Positions 33,667-42,379 of a stretch of 64,000 nucleotides of DNA are shown here, one piece after another. The notes under the pieces were generated by a model. It searched no databases and was not told where the DNA came from. It was given only the letters and a program-made list of their open reading frames with translations. How positions within the stretch are numbered: position 1 is the stretch's first letter; every line of letters starts with the position of its first letter. Origin of the DNA: Hymenobacter taeanensis (lineage in GTDB: Bacteria; Bacteroidota; Bacteroidia; Cytophagales; Hymenobacteraceae); NCBI RefSeq assembly GCF_013137895.1, contig NZ_CP053538.1, forward strand, positions 743,501 through 807,500. Reading direction: 5' to 3'. The position numbers and the translations under genes were made by a program.

Positions 33667-34014
33667 ATGCCTCGCCTGCGCTTCGCGCTGCTCACAGCCA
33701 CCGTGCTGTTTGTGCTGTCGCTGAACCACCAGGCCGTGGCTACGCTCCGGGTAATTCCGGCGGGTAAAGGCACTCAGGTAAGCGCGGGCCCTAGGGCCGC
33801 CGTGGTAAAGCAGCGCGTAACGCTGGAAGCCACTTCGCCACTGGTGTTTTTGCTGGCGCCGGCGGCTGATGCCTGGCTGCCTTCACCTACACCGCCGACT
33901 ACCATTTCCTGGTTGCGGGCTCGTTTAGCGGAGCCGCAGCCCCGCCCCAGCGCCGTACCGGATTTGTTTCGGAGCCGGCTGCTCGTTGCCGCCCTCTCGC
34001 CACATGCCCCCTAG
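33667..34014 (+). CDS. Hypothetical small exported protein upstream of secDF
   Basis: ATG 33667 gives 115 residues; a frame from ATG 33622 starts inside the promoter's -7 element, so the later start is preferred. Residues 1-27 form a signal peptide (MPRLRFALLTATVLFVLSLN, then HQAVA). The mature part is rich in Pro, Ala, Arg and Ser and has no recognised domain or cysteine. It has a good promoter and lies 168 bases before secDF without a visible terminator, so a shared transcript is possible. Codon composition is GC-rich like real neighbours. The function is unknown. Confidence 0.5.
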   Translation: MPRLRFALLTATVLFVLSLNHQAVATLRVIPAGKGTQVSAGPRAAVVKQRVTLEATSPLVFLLAPAADAWLPSPTPPTTISWLRARLAEPQPRPSAVPDLFRSRLLVAALSPHAP

Positions 34015-34181
34015 GCAAGCTGGCCTGCTGAAAAGCAGTTGCATTGCTAGGCCACTTAGCGCCCTCTCCCGTTGCTGATGCGGCCGGGAATGCTGGCCCT
34101 ACAGGCATCAACCATGCTTTTCCGGAGCGCCTTTGCGCCGCATCAGCTTATCCTGGATTCAGAATACCTACTTTTTATCAA

Positions 34182-37151
34182 ATGCGAAATAAAGGACTCG
34201 TCATTACGCTGACGCTTATTGTGTCGGCGTTGTGCATCTACTTCCTGACGCTCACCTTCGTGTCACGAGGGGTGCAGCGCGACGCGGTGGCCTACGCCAG
34301 CCGCGGGGGCAAACTCGTGGAAGCCAAGCGCCAGCACTACCTCGATTCCGTGTGGCGCGCACCCGTATTCGGGCCGCTTACTTACAAGGATGTGCGCACC
34401 TCAGAGCTTGGCCTCGGCCTTGACCTGAATGGTGGTATGCACGTAACGCTGGAAGTATCGCCGGTAGAGATTGTGCGGGCCATGTCGGCCAACTCAAAAG
34501 ACCCGGCCTTCAACAAAGCCATTACTCAGGCCCAGGAGCTGCAGAAGGCTAGCCCTTCTACGCCCTTCACCACCCTGTTTGCGCAGACCTACCGCGACGC
34601 CGCTCCTAACGGCAAACTGGCTTCCATCTTCGCCAACACGCTCAACAAGAGCCGCAACATCGACATCAACTCTTCCGACGCGAAGGTATTGGGCGCTATT
34701 AACAAGGAAATTGAGGAAGCCATTGACCGCTCCTTCAACATCCTCCGCTCCCGTATCGACAAGTTTGGCACCAGCCAGCCGAACATTCAGCGCGTAAAGG
34801 GCACTGGCCGTATTCAGGTAGAATTACCCGGCGTAGACAACCCCGACCGTGTACGTAAGCTGCTGCAAGGCCAGGCTAAGCTGGAGTTCTGGGAAGTATG
34901 GCGCCCCGATGAGTTTGCTCCCTACCTCAACCAGCTTAATGAAGTACTGAGTGCCAAGGAAGCTGCCGCTGCTCCAGTAGCGGCCAACACTGCGGCCACT
35001 ACTGGCACCACAGCTGCCGCCGGCGACACCACTTCTCTGGCTAGCCAACTCGCTAAAAAAGGAACTGCTACCGCTAAAACCGACTCGGCAGCGCCTAAGA
35101 AAAACGTACTGGCCAGCCTGTTCACCATGCCTGGCACCCTGGGTGCTAACGTGCGCGACACCGCCCGCGTGAATGCCGTACTGCGCAGCCCCGACACCCG
35201 GGCTGTATTGCCCTCTAACCTAACGTTCCTGTGGGGTGTGAAGCCCGACATTATCGAAGGTCAGGAGTACTTGCAGCTCTACGCTATCCGCAAAGCTAAT
35301 GGCGTTGAAGCTCCCATTGGCGGCGAAGTTATCAGCGACGCTCGTGGCGACTTCGACCAGCTCAGCGGTCGTGCTGAAGTATCTATGCAGATGACACCCG
35401 GTGGCGGCCGGAAGTGGCAGAAGCTAACCGGCGCCAACATTGGCCGTCAGGTTGCTATTGTCCTTGATGACTATGTGTACTCGGCCCCAGTAGTGCAGGC
35501 TGAAATTGCAGGCGGCAACTCCAGTATTTCCGGCAACTTCACCATTGAGGAAGCACAGGACCTGGCTAACATTCTGAAGGCCGGTAAGCTGCCCGCTCCT
35601 ACCCGCATTGTAGAAGAAGCCGTAGTAGGCCCCTCACTGGGTCAGGAAGCCACCAACCAGGGGTTGTACTCTTCGCTGGCGGGCCTCGTGATTATCATGA
35701 TCTTCATGGCCGTGTACTACGGCCGGGCCGGCATGGTAGCCGATGCTTCCCTGCTGTTCAACATGTTCCTGATTCTGGGTGTGCTGGCGCAGTTCTCCTT
35801 CGCCCTCACCCTGCCTGGTATTGCCGGTCTGGTACTGGTAATTGGTACCTCTGTAGATGCCAACGTACTGATCTTCGAACGCATCCGGGAAGAGCTTGAC
35901 CATGGCCTACAGACCCAGGACGCTATCAGCAAAGGCTATAGCCGCGCCTTCTCGGCCATTTTCGACTCCAACGTTACCACGCTGATCATTGCCCTGATTC
36001 TGGGCTTCTTCGGTACGGGCCCGGTGCAGAACTTCGCTATTACGCTGGGTATTGGTGTATTCACCTCGTTCCTGTCGGCGGTATACGTGTCGCGCCTCAT
36101 CATTGAGCGTATCACCAAAGGCAAAGCAGCCAGCTCTCTCACGTTTGACACTGCTGTTTCGCGTCACCTGTTCAAAGGCACCAACTTTGACATCGTAGGC
36201 AAGCGCAAGTACGCTTACATCGTTTCTACGGTGGTTATCGTGCTGGGCTTCGTGCTGATGGCCATGCAGGGCGGCCCGAACCTGGGTGTTGACTTCCGCG
36301 GTGGACGCGAATACATCGTAGACTTCAACAAGGCCATTCCGGCTTCGGATGTGCGCGACGTGCTGACGAAAGAATACTTCGGGGGTGCTGGTACAGAAGT
36401 AAAAACCTTCGGTGCCAACAACCGCCTGCGTATCACTACGGGTTACCTGGCCGCCGATGAAAGCACCGACGCCGACAAGAAGGTGCGCACCGCGCTGGAG
36501 ACTGGCCTGGCCAAGAAATATGGCGCAGAAAATCCCACTATTAAGAGCTCTTCGAAAGTAGGCGCTACCATTGCCGATGACATCAAGAAGACCTCGGTAG
36601 TGAGCTTGGGCCTGACGCTGCTGGCCATCTTCGTATACGTACTGTTCCGCTTTGAGAAGTGGCAGTACTCGATGGCTGCCGTAGTGGCGCTGTTCCACGA
36701 TGCTCTGCTGGTAATTGCTACTTTCCCCATTGCGCGGGCCCTGGGCCTGAACTACGAAATGGATCAGGTGTTTGTGGCAGCTGTGCTCACGGTAATTGGC
36801 TTCTCGATGAACGATACCATCGTTATCTATGACCGAATTCGAGAGTACCTACGCGAGAACAAGCACCTGACGTTTGCGCAGGTGGTAAACCCCGCCCTGA
36901 ACAGCACCTTCTCCCGCACCATGATTACGTTCACCACGGTATTCCTGGTGGTTGGGGTACTCTACGTGTTCGGTGGCGAAACTCTACGCTCGTTCTCCTT
37001 TGCCATGCTGATCGGTATCATCTACGGTACGTACTCGTCGCTGTTTATTGCGGCTCCGCTGATCCTGGACACCTACGGTCGCAGGGAGAAAGCCAACCTG
37101 AATACTACTACCGACGCTGGTGCTCCTAAGCTCTCGACGGCCAACATTTAA
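34182..37151 (+). CDS. secDF: Protein translocase subunit SecDF (fused)
   Basis: The protein has 989 residues from ATG 34182 (MRNKGLVITLTLIVSALCIY); the longer frame adds an unconserved tail. It is a natural fusion of SecD and SecF, RND-type membrane proteins that use the proton gradient to pull exported proteins through SecYEG. The SecD half has GLDLNGGMHVTLEVSP, IQVELPGVDNPDRVRKLLQG and the membrane block near VLVIGTSVDANVLIFERIRE. An Ala/Thr/Lys-rich insert (34955-35110) interrupts the periplasmic domain. The SecF half begins near GPNLGVDFRGGREYIVDFNK and has FSMNDTIVIYDRIREYLREN. Twelve membrane helices are expected. It is followed by a palindromic GTGGCCTAGGCCAC and a terminator. Confidence 0.95.
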   Translation: MRNKGLVITLTLIVSALCIYFLTLTFVSRGVQRDAVAYASRGGKLVEAKRQHYLDSVWRAPVFGPLTYKDVRTSELGLGLDLNGGMHVTLEVSPVEIVRAMSANSKDPAFNKAITQAQELQKASPSTPFTTLFAQTYRDAAPNGKLASIFANTLNKSRNIDINSSDAKVLGAINKEIEEAIDRSFNILRSRIDKFGTSQPNIQRVKGTGRIQVELPGVDNPDRVRKLLQGQAKLEFWEVWRPDEFAPYLNQLNEVLSAKEAAAAPVAANTAATTGTTAAAGDTTSLASQLAKKGTATAKTDSAAPKKNVLASLFTMPGTLGANVRDTARVNAVLRSPDTRAVLPSNLTFLWGVKPDIIEGQEYLQLYAIRKANGVEAPIGGEVISDARGDFDQLSGRAEVSMQMTPGGGRKWQKLTGANIGRQVAIVLDDYVYSAPVVQAEIAGGNSSISGNFTIEEAQDLANILKAGKLPAPTRIVEEAVVGPSLGQEATNQGLYSSLAGLVIIMIFMAVYYGRAGMVADASLLFNMFLILGVLAQFSFALTLPGIAGLVLVIGTSVDANVLIFERIREELDHGLQTQDAISKGYSRAFSAIFDSNVTTLIIALILGFFGTGPVQNFAITLGIGVFTSFLSAVYVSRLIIERITKGKAASSLTFDTAVSRHLFKGTNFDIVGKRKYAYIVSTVVIVLGFVLMAMQGGPNLGVDFRGGREYIVDFNKAIPASDVRDVLTKEYFGGAGTEVKTFGANNRLRITTGYLAADESTDADKKVRTALETGLAKKYGAENPTIKSSSKVGATIADDIKKTSVVSLGLTLLAIFVYVLFRFEKWQYSMAAVVALFHDALLVIATFPIARALGLNYEMDQVFVAAVLTVIGFSMNDTIVIYDRIREYLRENKHLTFAQVVNPALNSTFSRTMITFTTVFLVVGVLYVFGGETLRSFSFAMLIGIIYGTYSSLFIAAPLILDTYGRREKANLNTTTDAGAPKLSTANI

Positions 37152-37162
37152 TGCTTAGAAAG

Positions 37163-37176
37163 GTGGCCTAGGCCAC
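37163..37176. repeat. Palindromic GTGGCCTAGGCCAC element
   Basis: This perfect 14-bp palindrome lies between the secDF stop and its terminator. It is the full symmetric form of the short motif that recurs throughout the window. Confidence 0.7.
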
Positions 37177-37189
37177 TCTCTTTCTAGCT

Positions 37190-37223
37190 AAAAAGCCCGG
37201 TTCGCAAGGACCGGGCTTTTTTT
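37190..37223 (+). terminator. Rho-independent terminator after secDF
   Basis: Stem agcccggt (37194-37201) pairs with accgggct (37210-37217), with A-rich left flank and T7 on the right. Confidence 0.85.
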
Positions 37224-37299
37224 ATTAAATTTTCTGAATACTCAGGCAACCTTTAGGCGGGCTGCTCCGAGTGGGTTAGTAGATAGACGCTCCGCTGCC

Positions 37300-37896
37300 G
37301 TGGTTACTCCCAACCCTGAACATGCGCTTCTCACCCAGTTGCTCGTCGGATGCCGAGGGAACGACCGGGCCAGCCAGCGGCAGCTGTATCTGCGCCATTA
37401 CGCCTATGCCCTCAGCATCTGTCTGCGCTACCTCCACGACCGGGACGCTAGTCAGGAGGCCGTAAACGACGGATTTATCAAGGTATTCCAGGAGCTTCCG
37501 CGCTTTGATGAGCAGCGCTTCCCTGATCTGGCCGGGTCGTTGCGCGGGTGGCTGCGGCGGATTATGGTTCGTACGGCCATTGACCACTTCCGGGCCCTGA
37601 ACCGCCACGCCTTTCAGGTGGATCTGGATACCGTGCCTGCTCCTCCTGATGTCGCCTGCTCACCGCTCGACACGCTCTCATTTGAGGAACTATTGCGGCT
37701 GATTGGGCATCTGCCCCCTGCTTACCGCACCGTATTTAACCTCTTTGTGATTGATGGTTACACCCACGAAGAAATTGCGGAACAGCTAGGTATTTCGGTT
37801 GGCGCCTCCAAGTCGAATTTATTTAAGGCTCGGGCTCAGCTCAAACTTTTGCTTAAACAACAACAACACCATGCGTACGCCGGATATGTCAGATGA
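37300..37896 (+). CDS. RNA polymerase sigma factor, ECF subfamily
   Basis: The 198-residue protein starts at GTG 37300, the only good start. Region 2 is visible in YAYALSICLRYLHDRDASQE, with AVNDGFIKVFQELPRFDE (helices that bind the -10 element and core polymerase). Region 4 is RTVFNLFVIDGYTHEEIAEQ with the helix-turn-helix continuing LGISVGASKSNLFKARAQL. A typical ECF factor with the usual linker. The next gene overlaps its end by 26 bases, the arrangement expected for a sigma factor and its regulator. The inducing signal is unknown. Confidence 0.9.
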   Translation: MVTPNPEHALLTQLLVGCRGNDRASQRQLYLRHYAYALSICLRYLHDRDASQEAVNDGFIKVFQELPRFDEQRFPDLAGSLRGWLRRIMVRTAIDHFRALNRHAFQVDLDTVPAPPDVACSPLDTLSFEELLRLIGHLPPAYRTVFNLFVIDGYTHEEIAEQLGISVGASKSNLFKARAQLKLLLKQQQHHAYAGYVR

Positions 37897-39319
37897 AGAG
37901 CTAGACCGGCTGTTCCAACGGGGAGCCGAGGCCTTCCCCGACGAGACATCCCTTAGCGGCTGGCTGCGCTTAGAAACGCAACTAGATGAGGCGGCGCGGC
38001 AGCACCAAGTGCGGCGCCAGCTGTGGCAACGCGTGGCTGGCTTGTTTGCAACAGAAATGGGAGTAGTTGCTGTGTTCTTGTGGCTCTGGCTAGGCCACTT
38101 CCCAGGTGGCCTAGCTACCACTGGGCTACCCACAAGCCCCTTATCTCAAACTACAAGCACTTTATCTAAAGAAGTCACAGTCACCCAGCAGTCTACCCTT
38201 ATTAAGCAGGCAGCGACCAGCCAGGTTGAGCGAGAGCACCAGCCGCTGGCACAGAGGCAAAACCCCAGTACCACGGCACCAAAGTTGGCTGACTTAAAGG
38301 GGTCTGAGGTTGCGTTGCAAGAAACCAGGTCAGGACGGCTGCTTCGGTTTTCACGCCCGAAGATGCCTTTTGCGGGAGCTGCTAGTCTGGCAGTTAGCAG
38401 CTCCCGCACTTACCGGCCTGCAGTTATACCTCCCACGAAAGAAGCCGCCGTTGATAGAGCCTCGGAAACAGCGTTAACCCCAGCGGCTGGCAGTGGCCTA
38501 GCCACTCCTAGTCTAGCCACTCCTACTATTGATGAGCAAGCAATACCTGCTCCTTCGGGTAGGGTAGCTGTGGTACCCCAACTACCGGCGGCCGCTGACT
38601 CAAGCAAAATTACTGCTCCGGCAGTTGCAGCAGAACCTACTGTCGCACCCGCCGCTGCTGCCGATTCTCTGCTGCCAAGGCGGCAACGGCCCGCAGCCCC
38701 AGCTTACCGTTTTTTGGTAGGCGTGGTTGGTGGTCCTGAGCTGTCGGCTGTGCTGCCAAGCCCTAGCCCCCGCACGGGCGGCACAGTAGGCTTGGTAGCC
38801 GAATACCGCCTTAGCTCACGGCTGCGGGTGCGTACCGGAGTGCTGCGGAGTGTGAAGCGCTACGGCGCCCGCGGTTCCGACTACCGCCCCCCAGCCGGGT
38901 ACTGGACGTGGCGCATTCCGGTGGAGGAAGTAGAGGCCAATTGCCGCATTCTGGAGATTCCGCTGGATGTTCGTTACGACGTTTGGCTGCGCCCCGGCTA
39001 CTCGTTGTACGCCAGCGCGGGCCTTACCTCCCTCGTGCTGCGCAATGAGCGCTACACCTACCACTACGAGCTAAACGGCGAGTACATGGAACGCACCAGA
39101 AGTTACCCCAACGGCGGCACGCAAGCCCTACAGGTACTCAGGCTGGCGGCTGGGTATGAGCGCAACGTAGCTCCGCGCTGGGTAGTACAGGCTGAGCCAT
39201 TCGTAAACGTACCGCTTCATGGCGTTGGGTTTGGGCAAATGCGGTTGGGCAGCACGGGCCTGCTGCTAGGCCTCCGCTATGGCCTAGGCCATCCTAAAGT
39301 GGTAGCACCGGCCCCCTAG
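37871..39319 (+). CDS. Membrane protein with anti-sigma-like N-terminus and beta-barrel-like C-terminus
   Basis: ATG 37871 gives 482 residues; a longer frame lies inside the sigma gene. Residues 1-50 are acidic and helical (MSDEELDRLFQRGAEAF). One membrane helix lies at about 60-80 (GVVAVFLWLWLGHFPGGLA). A long low-complexity linker rich in Ala, Pro, Thr and Ser runs to about 275. The last 200 residues have the alternating aromatic pattern and end (GLLLGLRYGLGHP) of small Bacteroidota outer-membrane barrels: VGVVGGPELSAV, LVAEYRLSSRLRVRTGVL, YDVWLRPGYSLYASAGLTS. The 26-bp overlap with the sigma gene suggests a regulatory partner. If both ends are right, the protein would span the whole envelope. 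Confidence 0.65.
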   Translation: MRTPDMSDEELDRLFQRGAEAFPDETSLSGWLRLETQLDEAARQHQVRRQLWQRVAGLFATEMGVVAVFLWLWLGHFPGGLATTGLPTSPLSQTTSTLSKEVTVTQQSTLIKQAATSQVEREHQPLAQRQNPSTTAPKLADLKGSEVALQETRSGRLLRFSRPKMPFAGAASLAVSSSRTYRPAVIPPTKEAAVDRASETALTPAAGSGLATPSLATPTIDEQAIPAPSGRVAVVPQLPAAADSSKITAPAVAAEPTVAPAAAADSLLPRRQRPAAPAYRFLVGVVGGPELSAVLPSPSPRTGGTVGLVAEYRLSSRLRVRTGVLRSVKRYGARGSDYRPPAGYWTWRIPVEEVEANCRILEIPLDVRYDVWLRPGYSLYASAGLTSLVLRNERYTYHYELNGEYMERTRSYPNGGTQALQVLRLAAGYERNVAPRWVVQAEPFVNVPLHGVGFGQMRLGSTGLLLGLRYGLGHPKVVAPAP

Positions 39320-39455
39320 GCCACCTTCATTTCTTGCTGGGGTTGGCACAGTCACCCCTCTCCTACTGGCTTCATTTTTTGAAGTCCTGGCTCTGCTATG
39401 CCTTTTCAGGGCCCTTATGTCGCTGTCTATTCCTTCACCTTATCTACTCACAACC

Positions 39456-40343
39456 ATGCTCTACCCTCATTCCTCCTGGGTTACCCGTTGGGCTTCCCAA
39501 CTCTTTTTGCTGCTAGTACTAGGCTGGGCACCGCTGCTCAGCAGCTGCAGCGATTCAAAAGAAAAGCAGGTCGTGACGCCCGACCCAACCATTAAAGTGG
39601 CTTCAACCGCAAACCTGGGCTCCTTCCTTACTGATAAGGATGGCAACACTTTGTACTATTTCTCGCGTGATACTGACGGCAAAAATGTGTGTACCGGCGG
39701 CTGCGCGGCCGTGTGGCCACTCTTTTATGAGGCCAATATCCAAGTAAGCGGCGACCTGCAAGCCTCCGACTTCTCTACTCAAATGACCGCCGATGGCAAG
39801 CCTCAAACCTTGTACAAAGGGTGGCCGCTCTACTACTACGCCCCGCTGGTGAACGGACAAAACGTGCGCGAAGCCACCGGCCAAACCTCCGGCGACGGTG
39901 TGGGCAATGTGTGGTATGTGGTAAACCCATCGTACTCCATAATGGTGGCTACCAAGAGCATCGTCGATAAATCAACCAACCAAAGCGCCAACAAAAACTT
40001 TCTGATTGATGCCAAGGGACGTACGCTCTACACCTTTCTCAAAGACGACCGTAACCCCACTACCCTAGCTACTAATTGCACCGGCGACTGTGCTACCGTG
40101 TGGCCGCCCTTCTATACCACGGGGCGTAACCTGCCATCGGCCCTTAAAGGCAGCGACTTCAGCACCATCACGCGCACCACTACCGTTAGCGGCCCCTACG
40201 GCGACGGTACCACTACCAATCAGCAGCTTACTTATAAAGGAAAGCCCCTCTACTATTACACCGCCGACAACCAGACTCGCGGACAGGTGGAAGGCAACGG
40301 TTTGGTAAGTGAAGGCGACAAATGGCTGGTAGCAACTCCATGA
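39456..40343 (+). CDS. Lipoprotein with secreted repeats (COG4315, Lipoprotein_15 family)
   Basis: ATG 39456 gives 295 residues (ATG 39417 would add 13). The signal peptide ends in a lipobox with cysteine in LLSSCSDSKEKQ. Two copies of the COG4315 module follow (about residues 45-160 and 175-295), each with a segment like GNTLYYFSRDTDGKNVCTGG and GRTLYTFLKDDRNP, then AAVWPLFY and ATVWPPFY, and later KGWPLYYYAP and KGKPLYYYTADN. Each module holds a cysteine pair (C-x3-C). The function of this family is unknown; it is often near redox proteins. It is the first of four tightly packed genes, and the next one overlaps its stop by ATGA. Confidence 0.85.
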   Translation: MLYPHSSWVTRWASQLFLLLVLGWAPLLSSCSDSKEKQVVTPDPTIKVASTANLGSFLTDKDGNTLYYFSRDTDGKNVCTGGCAAVWPLFYEANIQVSGDLQASDFSTQMTADGKPQTLYKGWPLYYYAPLVNGQNVREATGQTSGDGVGNVWYVVNPSYSIMVATKSIVDKSTNQSANKNFLIDAKGRTLYTFLKDDRNPTTLATNCTGDCATVWPPFYTTGRNLPSALKGSDFSTITRTTTVSGPYGDGTTTNQQLTYKGKPLYYYTADNQTRGQVEGNGLVSEGDKWLVATP

Positions 40344-40777
40344 GCCAGCTACTAGCTCCACTGAAGCAGATGACCGCGGCGCGTGTTCCCCTGGCAGCCG
40401 CCGCCATCCGCTACTGGTGGCTTGGGCTGCTGCTGGCTACCCTGCTGCCCGCCTGCACCTACGACAGTGCCGAGGAGCTGCTGAGCAAAACCCCACCCGC
40501 TCCCGCCTGCGATACCCTGGCCGTTACCTTCGCCGCATCCGTCGCACCGCTGTTGCAGCAGCGGTGTGTGAGTTGCCACAACCCCACCCTCCGCAACGGC
40601 GATGTGAACCTGACCACTTACGCGCAAGTGCAGCGCGTAGCCGCCGATGGCCGCCTAGTGGGCGTGATTACACACGCAGCCGGCTATCCGGCCATGCCAC
40701 AGGGAGGCCCAAAGCTTTCTGATTGTGAAATAGCGCGCATCCGCTCCTGGGTACGGCAAGGGGCTCCAAACAACTAG
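40340..40777 (+). CDS. c-type cytochrome lipoprotein
   Basis: ATG 40340 overlaps the previous stop as ATGA and is preferred to ATG 40322. The 145-residue protein has an N-terminal hydrophobic signal with a lipobox (LLATLLPACTYD). A single heme-binding motif CVSCH appears in LLQQRCVSCHNPTLRNGDVN, and a methionine that may be the sixth ligand lies in AAGYPAMPQGGPKLSDCE. The pattern is that of planctomycete-type cytochrome c domains, small electron carriers in the periplasm. It is translationally coupled to the secreted-repeat lipoprotein and lies eight bases before the YceI gene. Confidence 0.85.
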   Translation: MSQLLAPLKQMTAARVPLAAAAIRYWWLGLLLATLLPACTYDSAEELLSKTPPAPACDTLAVTFAASVAPLLQQRCVSCHNPTLRNGDVNLTTYAQVQRVAADGRLVGVITHAAGYPAMPQGGPKLSDCEIARIRSWVRQGAPNN

Positions 40778-40784
40778 CCAGCCT

Positions 40785-41372
40785 ATGAAACGCTTACTTT
40801 TTCGGCCCTTGCTGTTGGGCTGGCTGGTGCTGTGCGCCCACTGGGGTAAGGCTCAGGAAACGCGTTACCAAACGCGCACTGGCTTTATTTCCTTTTTCTC
40901 ATCTAGCCCTCTGGAAGATATAGAAGCTCGAAGCCAGCAAACCTCTGCCGTGCTGGATTTGCAAACCGGCCAACTCGCGTTTAGCATCCCTATTCGGTCG
41001 TTTGCGTTCAAGCGCACCCTCATGCAGGAGCATTTCAATGAGAACTACCTGGAGTCGGAGCGCTACCCCAAGGCTACGTTTTCTGGTCGGCTGCTGGAGG
41101 TGAATCTGCCGGAACTGCGGGAAGCCTCCAAGGTGCAAATGGTAACCGCCGAGGGCGACCTGACCATTCATGGCGTCACGCACCGCGTGCAAGTGCCCGG
41201 CACCTTGCAGCTGCAAAACGGACAGCTGCTGGTGCAAGCCGTTTTCACTGTGGCCCCCGCTGACTACAAGATTGAGATTCCGGCCCTGGTGCGCGACCAT
41301 ATTGCCAAGAGCGTGCAAATAAAAGTGCGCCTCGCCGCCGACCCACTCCGGACCATGGCTTCCCGCCCCTGA
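40785..41372 (+). CDS. YceI family periplasmic protein
   Basis: The 195-residue protein has a signal peptide (MKRLLFRPLLLGWLVLCAHW, cleavage near KAQ). The YceI lipocalin-like barrel follows: TRTGFISFFSSSPLEDIEAR, LAFSIPIRSFAFKRTLMQEH, FNENYLESERYPKATFSG, LTIHGVTHRVQVPGTLQLQN. YceI domains bind isoprenoids such as ubiquinone or polyisoprenoid lipids. In this operon with a c-type cytochrome it may act in electron or lipid handling, but this is inference. The gap to the next gene is five bases. Confidence 0.9.
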   Translation: MKRLLFRPLLLGWLVLCAHWGKAQETRYQTRTGFISFFSSSPLEDIEARSQQTSAVLDLQTGQLAFSIPIRSFAFKRTLMQEHFNENYLESERYPKATFSGRLLEVNLPELREASKVQMVTAEGDLTIHGVTHRVQVPGTLQLQNGQLLVQAVFTVAPADYKIEIPALVRDHIAKSVQIKVRLAADPLRTMASRP

Positions 41373-41377
41373 CCTCT

Positions 41378-42286
41378 ATGGCTATGCTTTCACCCACTAC
41401 CTATCGCCTCCTGGGCTTGCTAGGCCTGCTATGCTGTGCTCATAGTGGCCTAGCGCAAGATGCACTGCTGCAAGAACTGGAGCGCCAAAACCCCGACAGT
41501 ACCCGCCGGGCACCCGTAACGGCAACCTTCAAAGGCACCCGGATAATTAATGGGCACTCCGTGGAAACGCCGGGTGGGGGCACGCTCATCTTTCTGATTT
41601 CCCACCGCTTTGGTACCCTTAACAGTGGAGCGTATAACTTCTTCGGCCTCGATCAGGCTACCATTAGGCTGGGGCTGGAGTATGGGTTCACTGACCGCTT
41701 GGCCGTAGGCATTGGCCGCAGCTCCCTTGAAAAAACCTTTGATGGCTTCGTGAAATACCGCGCCCTACGGCAGAGTACTGGCCTAGGCGCCGTGCCCGTG
41801 AGCGTAACCCTGTTGGGCGCCACTGCTCTCACCAGCCTGCGCTATGCTAATGAAGGGTTTGAGCACACTTTCCCGCGCCGGCTCACCTACACCTGGCAGG
41901 CTCTGGTGGCCCGCAAGTTCACCCCTGGCTTATCGGTGCAGGTAAGCCCTACGGTAGTACACCGAAATTTGGTGGATACCGAGGAAGATGAAAACGATGT
42001 GTATGCCCTAGGCTTTGCGGGCCGGCAAAAGCTCACCAAGCGGCTGGCCCTTACACTGGAGTACTACTACCGCCTACCCAACTCCCGCGCTACTGGCCTA
42101 CGCGACGCCCTGGCCGTCGGCATAGACATTGAAACCGGAGGGCACGTGTTTCAACTGCACGTCACGAACTCCCGCGGCATGATTGAGCCCTTCTTTGTGC
42201 CCCGCACAAGCGGCGACTTTTTTAAGGGCGACATTTACTTTGGCTTTAACGTGGCCCGCAACTTCACGCTTAAGCCCCAACTCTAG
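41378..42286 (+). CDS. DUF5777 family beta-barrel protein
   Basis: The 302-residue protein has a signal peptide (about 1-26, ending GLAQ). The body is a porin-like barrel of the DUF5777 family: GTRIINGHSVETPGGGTLIF, LISHRFGTLNSGAYNFFGLD, QATIRLGLEYGFTDRLAVGI and a final strand YFGFNVARNFTLKPQL ending in leucine. DUF5777 genes are commonly last in clusters with c-type cytochrome and YceI genes in Bacteroidota; no function is established. The stop TAG lies inside CTAGGCCAC. Confidence 0.85.
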   Translation: MAMLSPTTYRLLGLLGLLCCAHSGLAQDALLQELERQNPDSTRRAPVTATFKGTRIINGHSVETPGGGTLIFLISHRFGTLNSGAYNFFGLDQATIRLGLEYGFTDRLAVGIGRSSLEKTFDGFVKYRALRQSTGLGAVPVSVTLLGATALTSLRYANEGFEHTFPRRLTYTWQALVARKFTPGLSVQVSPTVVHRNLVDTEEDENDVYALGFAGRQKLTKRLALTLEYYYRLPNSRATGLRDALAVGIDIETGGHVFQLHVTNSRGMIEPFFVPRTSGDFFKGDIYFGFNVARNFTLKPQL

Positions 42287-42311
42287 GCCACTTGCCACCC
42301 TCGCAACACGC

Positions 42312-42345
42312 AAAAAGCCCCGGTCATTACGGCCGGGGTTTTTGG
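42312..42345 (+). terminator. Terminator after the DUF5777 operon
   Basis: Stem ccccgg (42318-42323) pairs with ccgggg (42333-42338) with A-rich left and T-rich right flanks. Confidence 0.65.
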
Positions 42346-42379
42346 TGTACAGCTGCGTAGCTGTTTAGGCTTGGCTAAC

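Noticed and set aside
34044-34181. N-terminal extension of SecDF
   Set aside because: The conserved Bacteroidota start MRNKGL lies at ATG 34182; upstream residues are unlike any SecD.
36215-36698. Long minus-strand frames inside secDF
   Set aside because: They are shadows of the secDF codons on the opposite strand, as expected in GC-rich coding DNA.
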